Shown: positions 1 through 6,099 of the stretch, one piece after another | How positions within the stretch are numbered: the stretch's first letter is position 1 | How the letters are laid out: each line of letters opens with the position of its first letter | Source of the DNA: Rhodospirillaceae bacterium | GTDB taxonomy: Bacteria; Pseudomonadota; Alphaproteobacteria; UBA8366 | DNA: 9,165 nucleotides | Reading direction: 5' to 3' | Assembly: GCA_002718015.1 (NCBI GenBank) | Contig: PBCW01000039.1 | Span: forward strand, 45,524-54,688 | Translations under genes and position numbers: made by a program | Notes under the pieces: generated by a model | Databases searched by the model: none | What the model was told of the DNA's origin: nothing | What the model saw: the letters and a program-made list of their open reading frames with translations, nothing else

Positions 1-831
1 GAAGCACTTGGATTTCATGGTATTTATGTCACCGATCACTTCTATCACAATAATCCTAATTTTCATTCCGTAAGCGCCGCAGCAGTATTATGCGCCGCCA
101 CGAAACACCTGCAAATTGGGTTTTCCGCTTATCAGGTTCCATTGCGTCACCCCATAGTGGTTGCAAAAGAATTTGCTATGCTGGATGCGTTATCTGAAGG
201 CCGTTTAGTCACAGCTTTTGCTACAGGTTCTTATGAAAAGGAGTTTGAAGCTCTGGGCATTCCATTCAACCAACGAGGTAAAATGCTGGACGAGGGAATT
301 CGTGCCATAAGACGGCTTTGGGAAAATGACATGGTATCTTTTTGCGGGGATTTCTGGTCATTTAAAAACGTCAGCGTTACACCTAAGCCGGTGCAAAAGC
401 CAAGGATGCCAATTTGGATTGCAAGTTGGAGTGCCGGTGGTCGGCCAGCAGCTAGAGTTGCAGAATTTGGAGACGGCTGGCAAGCATCAGGCCTGCACAC
501 CCCTATTGAACAATTGTCTACTGGGTGGTCTCACATAATGGCTGAATGCGATCTAATTAAACGAGATCCTGCTACTATAAAACGTGCGTACGTAAATACA
601 GTAGTTCACTTTGGTTCTTCTCCAGAATCCGCCTGGAACGATTTTATTAGTCAATCCGATAAAAACAGTGAACGCCACCGTGAATTGTGTCTTATGGGAA
701 ATGAAGAGCAAATCTGTACAGGAATAGACAAATTGCAAGGATCAGGTATGGAGGAAGTTTCCTTCTTACTTGGCGTAGGTGAAGCGGACAAGGCTGGAAT
801 TCTAGCGGCGGATGTTATTCCGAGATTCTAA
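1..831 (+). CDS. LLM-class flavin-dependent oxidoreductase, 5'-partial
   Basis: The frame is open from base 1 to the TAA at 829-831, so the N-terminus lies outside the window. The visible 276 residues match the bacterial luciferase-like monooxygenase family (TIM barrel, FMN or F420 dependent, cytosolic). Seen directly: an early G-x-x-V-T-D-H strand-loop; RHPIVVAKE followed by LDALSEGR, the usual helix-turn of the family; EFEALGIPFNQRG and LDEGIRAIRRLW, the standard segment after the flavin-binding strand; and PKPVQKPRMPIWIAS followed by a Gly-rich stretch and VAEFGDGW, the C-terminal flavin-phosphate region. Family members usually have about 300-350 residues, so roughly 30-60 are probably missing. 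Substrate cannot be read from sequence; the family includes alkanesulfonate monooxygenases, F420-dependent reductases and many uncharacterised enzymes. Nothing in the neighbouring genes points to a particular substrate. An internal TTG at 142 is not a sensible start because family homology extends upstream of it. Confidence 0.9.
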   Translation, partial: EALGFHGIYVTDHFYHNNPNFHSVSAAAVLCAATKHLQIGFSAYQVPLRHPIVVAKEFAMLDALSEGRLVTAFATGSYEKEFEALGIPFNQRGKMLDEGIRAIRRLWENDMVSFCGDFWSFKNVSVTPKPVQKPRMPIWIASWSAGGRPAARVAEFGDGWQASGLHTPIEQLSTGWSHIMAECDLIKRDPATIKRAYVNTVVHFGSSPESAWNDFISQSDKNSERHRELCLMGNEEQICTGIDKLQGSGMEEVSFLLGVGEADKAGILAADVIPRF

Positions 832-919
832 ACTGGGAGAATACATTTTCTGCAGACAATGCTCGCAGAGTTTAGATTTCTGAACTCCAATATAACTTAA
901 AAACGTCTTTAACAAAGGA

Positions 920-960
920 TTGCCTTACTACCATAGTATTGCAAGCATTGTTTATTTTTT
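920..960 (+). terminator. weak candidate terminator between convergent genes
   Basis: An interrupted inverted repeat, TTGC-CT-TACTA-CCA-TAGTA-TT-GCAA at 920-944, is followed on the plus strand by a T-rich tract at 949-960. It lies between the 3' end of the flavin oxidoreductase and the 3' end of the convergent helicase gene. The stem is A/T-rich and has an internal mismatch, so it would be a weak Rho-independent terminator, serving mainly the plus-strand gene. Confidence 0.3.
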
Positions 961-2787
961 GGAAAGATGGTCAGCGGCGTTAAAATACGGCAGATTATCT
1001 TTTGAAGAACATCCCATTACTGCAAGACGTTCAGCAACTTTCAATGCTTTCTGGTATTTGCGTTCACTTTCAACCACCGAGTGTGTCTGAAACACCTCAC
1101 CACAAAGAGAAATACCGTAGTGAGCCTGGAGGGTTCTAATTTCCTTCCCAGCTAACATACCATCAGCAATGAGAGATAGCTCAAAGTTTTCTTGCTTTTT
1201 GAGCTGCAATTTATTTTCAACAAGATAGCCTCTAATGTTAGCTTCCACGTCCAATGCGACGTCCCAAAAGTGCGACTCCGAGTTGGTTGCTTCGCCAGAA
1301 ACCTCTCCAAAAGCCTTGCAGAATGACAGAAAAATTTGCTCCTTAGCATTAGCTGTTTTCCAGGCCGTGCCTCCAAGGCTGGCCCAAACCGATAAGTCCA
1401 TTTCCTCATAAACTTTAGCCACACGATCAAAAAATAACCGGTGAAGACCTATTTCATTTAGTGTGCTGTCAAGATTTTGTTCTTTATGAATATCGATAGC
1501 TGCATATGAGCCACAAACCGGACAGGTGTCATCACTGTAAGTATTCTTTTTATAGATATGGGAACAGCGATATTTGCTTGGCAGTTGGTTCTCACAGAGC
1601 ATGAAGGTATCGTTACTATCTTCACCATGCTGCTGCTGACCAATCCAATTAAACCGGTTCATATACTGCATGTATGAACGTCGATGGCTCCACAAACTCC
1701 ACTGCAATTTCTCAACTGGACCAAACGTGCTCCAATTTGAGCTAACATCAATGACTACGCATTTTTCTTTACCGGGTGCCGACCGCAAACCCCGTCCAAC
1801 TGACTGCCCCCACAAGACCTTCGATAATGTTGGCCGCATATGAACGATAATATTACATTGTGGGTTGTCCCAACCCTCCGCCAAAACCCCAACCGAAACC
1901 ATTGCCTCGATCTCGCCCATTTCATGACTCTTCAGAAGCTTCATGCGTTCACCAATAGGGGTTTGGGCAGTCACAAGAGCGGTCTCGATACCAAATAGCC
2001 GGATACTCTCAACCGTAGCCTCTGCCACCGTTACATCAGGACAAAACCATGCTGAAATCGGCTTTGGTGATACGTTTTCCCGCTCTTCTCGGTAAATATC
2101 AAGCGCATAATCAATCATTGAAGACTTAACGATTGCCGGCGCAAGCTTAGAAACTGGAAAATCACCCGAACTAATATCGATCCCGGTAAGATCAAGGTCA
2201 TGAATAAAGTGTGGACGATAAGTGGGCGGAACCAGAATACCTTCCTCAATCAATGTTTCGATATCTGCACAATCAATTATAGTATCAAATGCCAAATGTA
2301 ATTGATCCCGTTGATCTCCAGTACGACGCTCCGGAGATGCCGTCAGCCCCATGAAACATGCTTCTTTCTTTCCTCGCTTCTCGAAGTCATCGATGATTCG
2401 CTTGTACCCCTTACCGTTCGGAGAAACGCGATGGGCCTCATCAACAATGATTAAATCTGCCTTAGGTATTGCATCCTCAAGCACGTCTTTTGCTCGCATA
2501 TTAGTAGAGAGGAGAATTTCATACCCATCAAAAGCCGGCCCTTCATCGGATACCGATAGCTTCTTTACCCGATGTTTCTTACTAAGAGCTTTTTCTAATT
2601 GCTCCAATAAAACTAGTCGGTGGCATAAAACAATAATGTTCTTGCCTTTATAGAACCTCTCGACAATCTCGCTGGCGAGTACAGTTTTTCCCGCACCGGT
2701 GGGCGCTTTTAAAATAAAGCGGCGATGCTGGCGTATTATCACCGGAAACTGTTCGATGATCTCTTTCTGCCAATTTCTAAGTTGCAT
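952..2787 (-). CDS. superfamily 2 DEAH-box helicase with Cys-rich insert and unassigned C-terminus
   Basis: A 611-residue ATP-dependent nucleic-acid helicase or translocase of the Res/SSL2-like SF2 group, presumably cytosolic. Motifs in order: APTGAGKT (Walker A, residues 28-35); IIVLCHRLVLLEQ (motif Ia region, 51-63); VDEAHR (Walker B/DEAH, 115-120); LTASPERRTGD (motif III, 148-158); VSVGVLAEGWDNPQ (motif V, 297-310); QSVGRGLR (motif VI with arginine fingers, 328-335). All catalytic motifs look intact. A Cys cluster follows (C398, C408, C422, C425, the last two as CPVC), probably a zinc ribbon. Residues from about 430 to 611 match no domain I recognise. No methylase, nuclease or specificity subunit is visible nearby, so it is a solitary helicase rather than the Res subunit of an intact type III system. 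The ATG at 2785-2787 is preceded only by a weak purine stretch. The C-terminal domain could equally suit a repair, phage-derived or defence helicase. Confidence 0.9.
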   Translation of the reverse strand: MQLRNWQKEIIEQFPVIIRQHRRFILKAPTGAGKTVLASEIVERFYKGKNIIVLCHRLVLLEQLEKALSKKHRVKKLSVSDEGPAFDGYEILLSTNMRAKDVLEDAIPKADLIIVDEAHRVSPNGKGYKRIIDDFEKRGKKEACFMGLTASPERRTGDQRDQLHLAFDTIIDCADIETLIEEGILVPPTYRPHFIHDLDLTGIDISSGDFPVSKLAPAIVKSSMIDYALDIYREERENVSPKPISAWFCPDVTVAEATVESIRLFGIETALVTAQTPIGERMKLLKSHEMGEIEAMVSVGVLAEGWDNPQCNIIVHMRPTLSKVLWGQSVGRGLRSAPGKEKCVVIDVSSNWSTFGPVEKLQWSLWSHRRSYMQYMNRFNWIGQQQHGEDSNDTFMLCENQLPSKYRCSHIYKKNTYSDDTCPVCGSYAAIDIHKEQNLDSTLNEIGLHRLFFDRVAKVYEEMDLSVWASLGGTAWKTANAKEQIFLSFCKAFGEVSGEATNSESHFWDVALDVEANIRGYLVENKLQLKKQENFELSLIADGMLAGKEIRTLQAHYGISLCGEVFQTHSVVESERKYQKALKVAERLAVMGCSSKDNLPYFNAADHLSKK

Positions 2788-2845
2788 TGAAGTCCGTTCA
2801 CAAATTTACAGGTATAAGCTTGCGCCAAAAGTAAAACAAAACGCT

Positions 2846-2873
2846 TTTATACAGATTCAATATTTAATAGCAA
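2846..2873 (-). promoter_or_regulatory. candidate sigma-70 promoter for the helicase gene
   Basis: Read on the minus strand: TTGCTA (2868-2873, 4/6 to the -35 consensus), a 16-base spacer, then TATAAA (2846-2851, 5/6 to the -10 consensus). Transcription would begin near 2839, giving a leader of about 50 bases to the ATG at 2787. The region is A/T-rich, so chance matches are common. Confidence 0.35.
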
Positions 2874-2899
2874 TTACATGTGTAGGCTAAATTTTATTA

Positions 2900-2934
2900 T
2901 CTAATACCAATTAGACCGCACGTCTAGAATTAGA
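2900..2934. repeat. overlapping short inverted repeats in the helicase/DUF3137 gap
   Basis: Two dyads share four bases: TCTAAT-ACCA-ATTAGA at 2900-2915 and TAGAC-CGCAC-GTCTA at 2912-2926. A second ATTAGA copy lies at 2929-2934 and could also pair with TCTAAT. The cluster sits upstream of the candidate helicase promoter and about 100 bases downstream of the DUF3137 stop. It could be an operator or part of a 3' end structure; there is no adjoining T-tract on the minus strand. The rest of the 249-base gap (2788-3036) holds nothing else I can name. Confidence 0.4.
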
Positions 2935-3036
2935 ACCTGACAGATAGCCAATTGTCGCCATGTCCAGAATCAATGAGAAAAAACAGTTCAAGCCGCATTT
3001 AATTTTTTTATTTTATGTTTGTTGTACAGCCAAGCA

Positions 3037-4038
3037 TTAAAGTCCTATGTCCTGGTCCAACTTGAGAATATCAACAACCGAAAATATCAGGTTCATTTCT
3101 TTCAATAGAGCCTTCGCATCATCAATGAAATCTTCGCGTTTAAAAATGGAGCCCGCCTCAAATAAATCTTTGTTGCTTGGGATGGTAATTAATAGTGTTT
3201 TTTCATAGAAACTACATTGAACCCCTTTTCCTTTAAAAATGTCATTTAAATCCAAGAGGCGCTCCATAAAAGAGGTAGTTAACAAATATCGAGCCTCGAC
3301 TTGATCATTTGTGAAAACCTCAAACATCTTTTCAAATTTGGGATCCTCTAGACCTGCTTTCTCTAACGAGGTTCCAAACTTTGATTTCAAAAAATTTCCC
3401 ACTAAGCCTCGATCGCGCAAAACTATCGTATGTCCTTCGAATGACTTTTTGACGGACAGACTGATGACGACACCATCGAAAATAGTTTTGTAGGACCGCG
3501 TTCTACTAGTCCGTTGTCTAACCTCCAACTCCGTCTCAAAAAATTCTATACTAACGCCTTTGTAGGTGCCGGTCGTCAAATCCTCACTAGTTTCTCGATC
3601 ATAACTCGGAGTTATCTGGGAGCTTGCAAATCTTTCCATTTGATTGCCAGGCTCGGCATCAAAACTGTATTCGCCGAGGAAAGAGATGATACGCGGGAAT
3701 ATCTCCTCCTTGATTGAACCTTTGTAGGTTGCAATTGAGGAATAAACGAACCCCACAACCGCTAAGATGAAAAAAAGCACTCCCCAAAAATAAATTTCGC
3801 TCCAGAAAGACTCCGGATCGGTATCAAGTACATCAAAAACAACAATAAAAGAGAGAACCACAGAAATTGGTGCTCCAACGATGGAAAGCACCAATCTTTT
3901 TTTAAATTTTTTTACCGCTTCCTGCCTGCGACTTTCAAAATCGTTAACAAGTGGTTTTAAGTGTTCATCGTAGTGACTTCCAAAACCAACTTCGTAGGGT
4001 TCTGTTTCTATGAATGTCGTTTCCTCATTTTCAACCAT
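3037..4038 (-). CDS. DUF3137-type membrane protein
   Basis: A 333-residue protein that I assign to the DUF3137 family (function unknown) from its overall plan and signature segments. An acidic N-terminus and a charged Arg/Lys-rich helix (about 28-48) lead into two predicted membrane helices (about 49-69 and 82-103) joined by a short acidic loop, then a soluble domain of about 230 residues. Family-like stretches are GVSIEFFETELEVR (161-174), TIFDGVVISLSV (185-196), and FEVFTNDQVEARYLLTTSFMERL (239-261). There is no signal peptide, so the soluble part is probably cytoplasmic with a membrane hairpin anchor. The start ATG (4036-4038) follows AAAAGGGGGGGAAAAGA, a poly-G Shine-Dalgarno-like tract. 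A candidate promoter lies 36-65 bases upstream of the ATG, in the 82-base gap after the haem oxygenase gene on the same strand, so the gene may be transcribed alone or by read-through. No enzymatic motif is visible. Confidence 0.8.
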   Translation of the reverse strand: MVENEETTFIETEPYEVGFGSHYDEHLKPLVNDFESRRQEAVKKFKKRLVLSIVGAPISVVLSFIVVFDVLDTDPESFWSEIYFWGVLFFILAVVGFVYSSIATYKGSIKEEIFPRIISFLGEYSFDAEPGNQMERFASSQITPSYDRETSEDLTTGTYKGVSIEFFETELEVRQRTSRTRSYKTIFDGVVISLSVKKSFEGHTIVLRDRGLVGNFLKSKFGTSLEKAGLEDPKFEKMFEVFTNDQVEARYLLTTSFMERLLDLNDIFKGKGVQCSFYEKTLLITIPSNKDLFEAGSIFKREDFIDDAKALLKEMNLIFSVVDILKLDQDIGL

Positions 4039-4073
4039 TCTTTTCCCCCCCTTTTAAAATTATTTATGCTGTT

Positions 4074-4103
4074 ATTATATGTTTCTCAGAATTTTTAGGT
4101 GAA
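4074..4103 (-). promoter_or_regulatory. candidate promoter for the DUF3137 gene
   Basis: On the minus strand, TTCACC (4098-4103, 4/6 to -35), an 18-base spacer and a perfect TATAAT (4074-4079). The predicted start would lie about 30 bases upstream of the ATG at 4038. It sits in the 82-base gap between the haem-oxygenase stop and the DUF3137 start, suggesting the latter need not rely on read-through. Confidence 0.4.
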
Positions 4104-4120
4104 GTTAGGAAACACAAAAG

Positions 4121-4423
4121 TCAGATGACCACATCAAATCCCTCGAAAACTGGATGCCCGATATACAAGTCACCATTCTCTCCCGCGTTCTTATGTGCTT
4201 GTCTAAATGCTTCAGACTTTGTCCAGTTTAAAAAGTCGGCTTTTGATTCCCATGTGCTATGTGAGGCGTAAAGGGTAGAAGTGTCTTGTTTCTCTCCTCT
4301 CACAAGATGGAAATCCAAAAATCCCGGCACTTGCTCCAAGTGCGTCTCCCGGTCCTGCCATAGTGTTTCAAATTCGGTTTCCCGCCCCGGAACGATACTA
4401 AACCTATTCATCGCTATATACAT
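4121..4423 (-). CDS. IsdG/HmoA-like antibiotic biosynthesis monooxygenase-fold protein, probable haem-degrading monooxygenase
   Basis: A 100-residue dimeric ferredoxin-like (ABM-fold) protein, cytosolic by lack of any signal. Three residues reserved for haem degradation in IsdG, IsdI and MhuD are present at the right spacing: N6 in MNRF, W67 in the segment NWTKSEAFRQAH, and H77 ten residues later. That segment closely resembles the corresponding IsdG helix. The known family opens haem to release iron, with a reductase partner; that this protein does so is inference, since ABM-fold proteins also include quinol monooxygenases. I start at the ATG at 4421-4423 because AAGGTG lies just upstream with proper spacing; extending to the in-frame TTG at 4436-4438 would put that site inside the gene. 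It is divergent from the pseudoazurin gene, and no haem transport or ferric-siderophore genes are nearby in this window. Confidence 0.8.
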   Translation of the reverse strand: MYIAMNRFSIVPGRETEFETLWQDRETHLEQVPGFLDFHLVRGEKQDTSTLYASHSTWESKADFLNWTKSEAFRQAHKNAGENGDLYIGHPVFEGFDVVI

Positions 4424-4548
4424 GTTCACCTTACACAAATTAATAATCGGAATAATCGCTTTTAAATCTCTAAAACACTGTAAAGCATGATGCCTTATAT
4501 CAACAGGGCATACGCAGCATTTTGAGACAAAGTCATGAAAATAGCTGT

Positions 4549-4564
4549 AAATGAGATCTCATTT
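4549..4564. promoter_or_regulatory. perfect 16-base palindrome, candidate operator
   Basis: AAATGAGATCTCATTT is its own reverse complement over all 16 bases. It lies 125 bases upstream of the haem-oxygenase ATG and 225 bases upstream of the pseudoazurin ATG, inside the divergent control region. Perfect two-fold symmetry of this length suggests a dimeric regulator site. It only loosely resembles the Fur 7-1-7 arrangement (TGATAAT-n-ATTATCA), so I assign no regulator. Confidence 0.5.
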
Positions 4565-4734
4565 CAACACCGTATCAGACCACCCTAAACTTGTAACACT
4601 ATACTAAATCAGTTTCTCGACTTCTCTGTAGACCTGGATGCGAATAACATTTTCTATTTGAGACAGCATGTTTAATTCTTGCACTTCAATGAAACACAAA
4701 AACACTTGCGGGCATTTTGTCGCACAGACTTTCA

Positions 4735-4762
4735 ATCTAGGCATGCGATCCCGATATCTAGG
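4735..4762. repeat. ATCTAGG direct repeat, 21-base period
   Basis: ATCTAGG occurs at 4735-4741 and 4756-4762, exactly 21 bases apart, which is about two helical turns. The second copy ends 27 bases before the pseudoazurin ATG. The spacing puts both copies on the same DNA face, as for tandem regulator half-sites, but a 7-base repeat can arise by chance. Confidence 0.25.
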
Positions 4763-4789
4763 TCTCAATTAAACTCCCGAGGTGTAAAA

Positions 4790-5224
4790 ATGTCACGTTT
4801 AATAGGTCTGTTATTTACCATATGTTTGAGCTCTTCTGTTAGCGCTGCCGAAATAAACATTGATATGTTAAACAAACAAGGTCGCGACCGAAACGTTTAT
4901 TCTAACCAAATCGCGTATGTGTCCGCTGGCGATACCGTTTTTTGGAAGTCAAAAAGCAAGGGTCATAACGTTGAATTCATATTGAAAAACGGCGTTCCTG
5001 ACGGCGTTAAGAAGTTTAAGTCAAAGCTGTCGAAAGATGCCAAGTATACATTCAAAACACCAGGCATCTATGCTTATTGGTGCACACCTCACAAAGCTAT
5101 GGGCATGATCGGATTTGTTGTGGTTGGTAAGGATAAATCTAACCTTGCAAAGATCAAAAAGGTAAAATTTGTAGGCAAATCAAAAAAATTAGCTAAAAAG
5201 CTCATTGCTCAATTAGAGCAATAA
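4790..5224 (+). CDS. pseudoazurin (periplasmic type I blue copper protein)
   Basis: A 144-residue exported cupredoxin that carries electrons in the periplasm; known family partners are copper or cytochrome cd1 nitrite reductase and nitrous oxide reductase. The signal peptide is residues 1-19, cut after SVSA. The four copper ligands are in place: H59 (about mature His40), then C98, H101 and M106 in CTPHKAMGM, the classic pseudoazurin ligand loop. The beta-sandwich is followed by a C-terminal Lys-rich helical segment (about 114-144), normal for pseudoazurin and distinct from amicyanin or plastocyanin. The mature length of about 125 fits the family. I chose the ATG at 4790 because GAGGTG stands seven bases upstream of it (4779-4784) and a good signal peptide begins there; the longer in-frame start at 4679 adds 37 residues that look non-coding. 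The protein is strikingly rich in Lys, fitting electrostatic docking to acidic partners. No nitrite reductase or other denitrification gene is in the window. Confidence 0.93.
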   Translation: MSRLIGLLFTICLSSSVSAAEINIDMLNKQGRDRNVYSNQIAYVSAGDTVFWKSKSKGHNVEFILKNGVPDGVKKFKSKLSKDAKYTFKTPGIYAYWCTPHKAMGMIGFVVVGKDKSNLAKIKKVKFVGKSKKLAKKLIAQLEQ

Positions 5225-5247
5225 TAATTGCTAGTAGTTTAGATATT

Positions 5248-5275
5248 CTGTGCAGGCTTTGGAATGCCTGCGCAG
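5248..5275 (+). terminator. 10-bp hairpin downstream of pseudoazurin
   Basis: Arms CTGTGCAGGC (5248-5257) and GCCTGCGCAG (5266-5275) pair over ten positions around an 8-base loop (TTTGGAAT). The single non-Watson-Crick position is a U-G wobble in plus-strand RNA but an A-C mismatch in minus-strand RNA, so the structure favours plus-strand transcripts. It starts 23 bases after the pseudoazurin stop. No T-run follows immediately; the nearest (about 5304-5310) is some 28 bases on. It may therefore be a 3'-protecting stem or a non-canonical terminator. Confidence 0.5.
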
Positions 5276-5391
5276 ACCCATCGCCGTTTCAAAACTCTTA
5301 CATCTTTTTTAGCCAACTTATACGAAGAAAATGCCTGATGATATGTATTAGGAAATTCGGTACCCCGCCCCTATAAATAATCGATGTGAGG

Positions 5392-5478
5392 TTAAGCATC
5401 TAAAAAGCTTTTAAGGCGGCTATCACAAAACGTTTCTTCGCGAGACAGCCGCGTTGTCTCAGCCCACACTTTTTCCAT
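5392..5478 (-). CDS. possible 28-residue small protein
   Basis: On the minus strand an ATG (5476-5478) is preceded by GAAGGA (5487-5492) with an 8-base spacer, a strong ribosome binding site, and runs 28 codons to TAA. The peptide begins MEKVWAETTRLSREE and is charged, with no membrane segment and one Cys (C18). The frame stays open upstream to a GTG at 5577, but that longer start has no binding site. I recognise no family. The main argument is the good Shine-Dalgarno in an otherwise empty region; chance occurrence is quite possible. Confidence 0.25.
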   Translation of the reverse strand: MEKVWAETTRLSREETFCDSRLKSFLDA

Positions 5479-5712
5479 TACTGTTTTCCTTCGTTTTATT
5501 GAGCTAGTGCACAATATTATGACATCCGTCGGACGTGCCACCTCTGAGCAGTGCCGGTGTTCTCTCGGGCTCTGCACCCCGTTCGATAAAGTCGCCCTGT
5601 TTCAAAATGTGTAGCCGTATTGTTATTTTTCTAAAGGAGTTACCGTTCCTGAAAAACCCCTTACTTTCATAAGTTTCGAAGAGCTTTAAGCAGTTACCTG
5701 CAATCGGGATAC

Positions 5713-6042
5713 ATGAATATTTTTGCCATAAGAAGACTTAGCTACTTTGCGGACCCTTTACCTTCAGTGCTGACTAATATTTCAAATAAAATAATAGTCG
5801 AAAGCGCTGGCAACTTGGTAAGTGGTTTGATGTTCTTGCCATGTTTCTTAGCTATCATAGACGGGTTAATTCTTTATCTTTACAAAGTTGGTCTTTTATC
5901 TTTCATTGATTACTACCTCAAAGCAGAAAAAACACAGTGCCCCGATACGAGCCAACTAATGCGAAAAATACTTACCGCACACACATACTTAAATTCAATT
6001 TTTCAAACTTCGCTTCAAAAGGCATGTCGTCTACTTGTGTAG
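5713..6042 (+). CDS. hypothetical small protein with hydrophobic core, doubtful
   Basis: A 109-codon ATG-to-TAG frame ending 57 bases before the ion-channel start. The product is basic at the N-terminus (IRRLSYF), has a hydrophobic stretch at about residues 35-66 that could form one or two membrane passes, and a Lys-containing tail with three of its four Cys spread along the chain (C44, C76, C105). Upstream of the ATG only CGGGA suggests a ribosome binding site. I recognise no family. Length and codon choice are compatible with a real gene, and its position could make it co-transcribed with the channel, but the frame could also be random in AT-rich DNA. Confidence 0.3.
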   Translation: MNIFAIRRLSYFADPLPSVLTNISNKIIVESAGNLVSGLMFLPCFLAIIDGLILYLYKVGLLSFIDYYLKAEKTQCPDTSQLMRKILTAHTYLNSIFQTSLQKACRLLV

Positions 6043-6099
6043 CAAACGACCTCTAGAAAGCCTATTGTGTTTTCGGAATATTTACTGGGACCAATTTTG

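Larger units (their letters stand above)
4424..4789. other. divergent intergenic control region
   Basis: These 366 bases separate the haem-oxygenase candidate (minus) from pseudoazurin (plus) and must hold both promoters. Supported contents are the 16-base palindrome at 4549-4564, the ATCTAGG direct repeat at 4735-4762, and ribosome binding sites at each edge (AAGGTG at 4427-4432 on the minus strand, GAGGTG at 4779-4784 on the plus strand). I could not pick a convincing -35/-10 pair for either gene. No convincing small ORF or RNA gene was seen. Confidence 0.6.
5225..5712. other. long intergenic stretch after pseudoazurin
   Basis: These 488 bases contain the pseudoazurin 3' hairpin (5248-5275), a doubtful 28-codon minus-strand ORF (5392-5478) with a GAGACA/TGTCTC dyad (5442-5460) inside it, and no other coding signal I trust. 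I looked for tRNA, tmRNA and transposon ends and saw none. Confidence 0.55.

Noticed and set aside
231..500. 89-codon minus-strand frame opposite the flavin oxidoreductase
   Set aside because: It is antisense to a well-supported gene and looks like a shadow frame.
2351..2653. 100-codon plus-strand frame opposite the helicase gene
   Set aside because: It is wholly antisense to conserved helicase motifs and has no family resemblance or ribosome binding site.
952..4038. Restriction-modification or known phage-defence operon
   Set aside because: Only a helicase is recognisable. There is no methyltransferase, nuclease, specificity subunit or known defence partner, and the two genes are separated by 249 bases with separate candidate promoters.
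4490..4540. FNR/Dnr-type box upstream of pseudoazurin
   Set aside because: There are only isolated half-sites (ATCAA at 4499-4503, TTGAG near 4523); the opposite halves do not match the consensus.
4679..4789. N-terminal extension of pseudoazurin
   Set aside because: The 37 extra residues precede a textbook signal peptide and contain the GAGGTG ribosome binding site of the ATG at 4790.
5560..5610. tRNA-like T-loop (CCGTTCGATAA)
   Set aside because: No flanking T-stem complementarity, anticodon arm or acceptor stem can be formed.
6067..6099. Upstream GTG start for the ion channel
   Set aside because: It would place eleven residues ahead of a clean Met-Lys-Lys signal peptide that begins at the ATG at 6100, which also has GGGA upstream.
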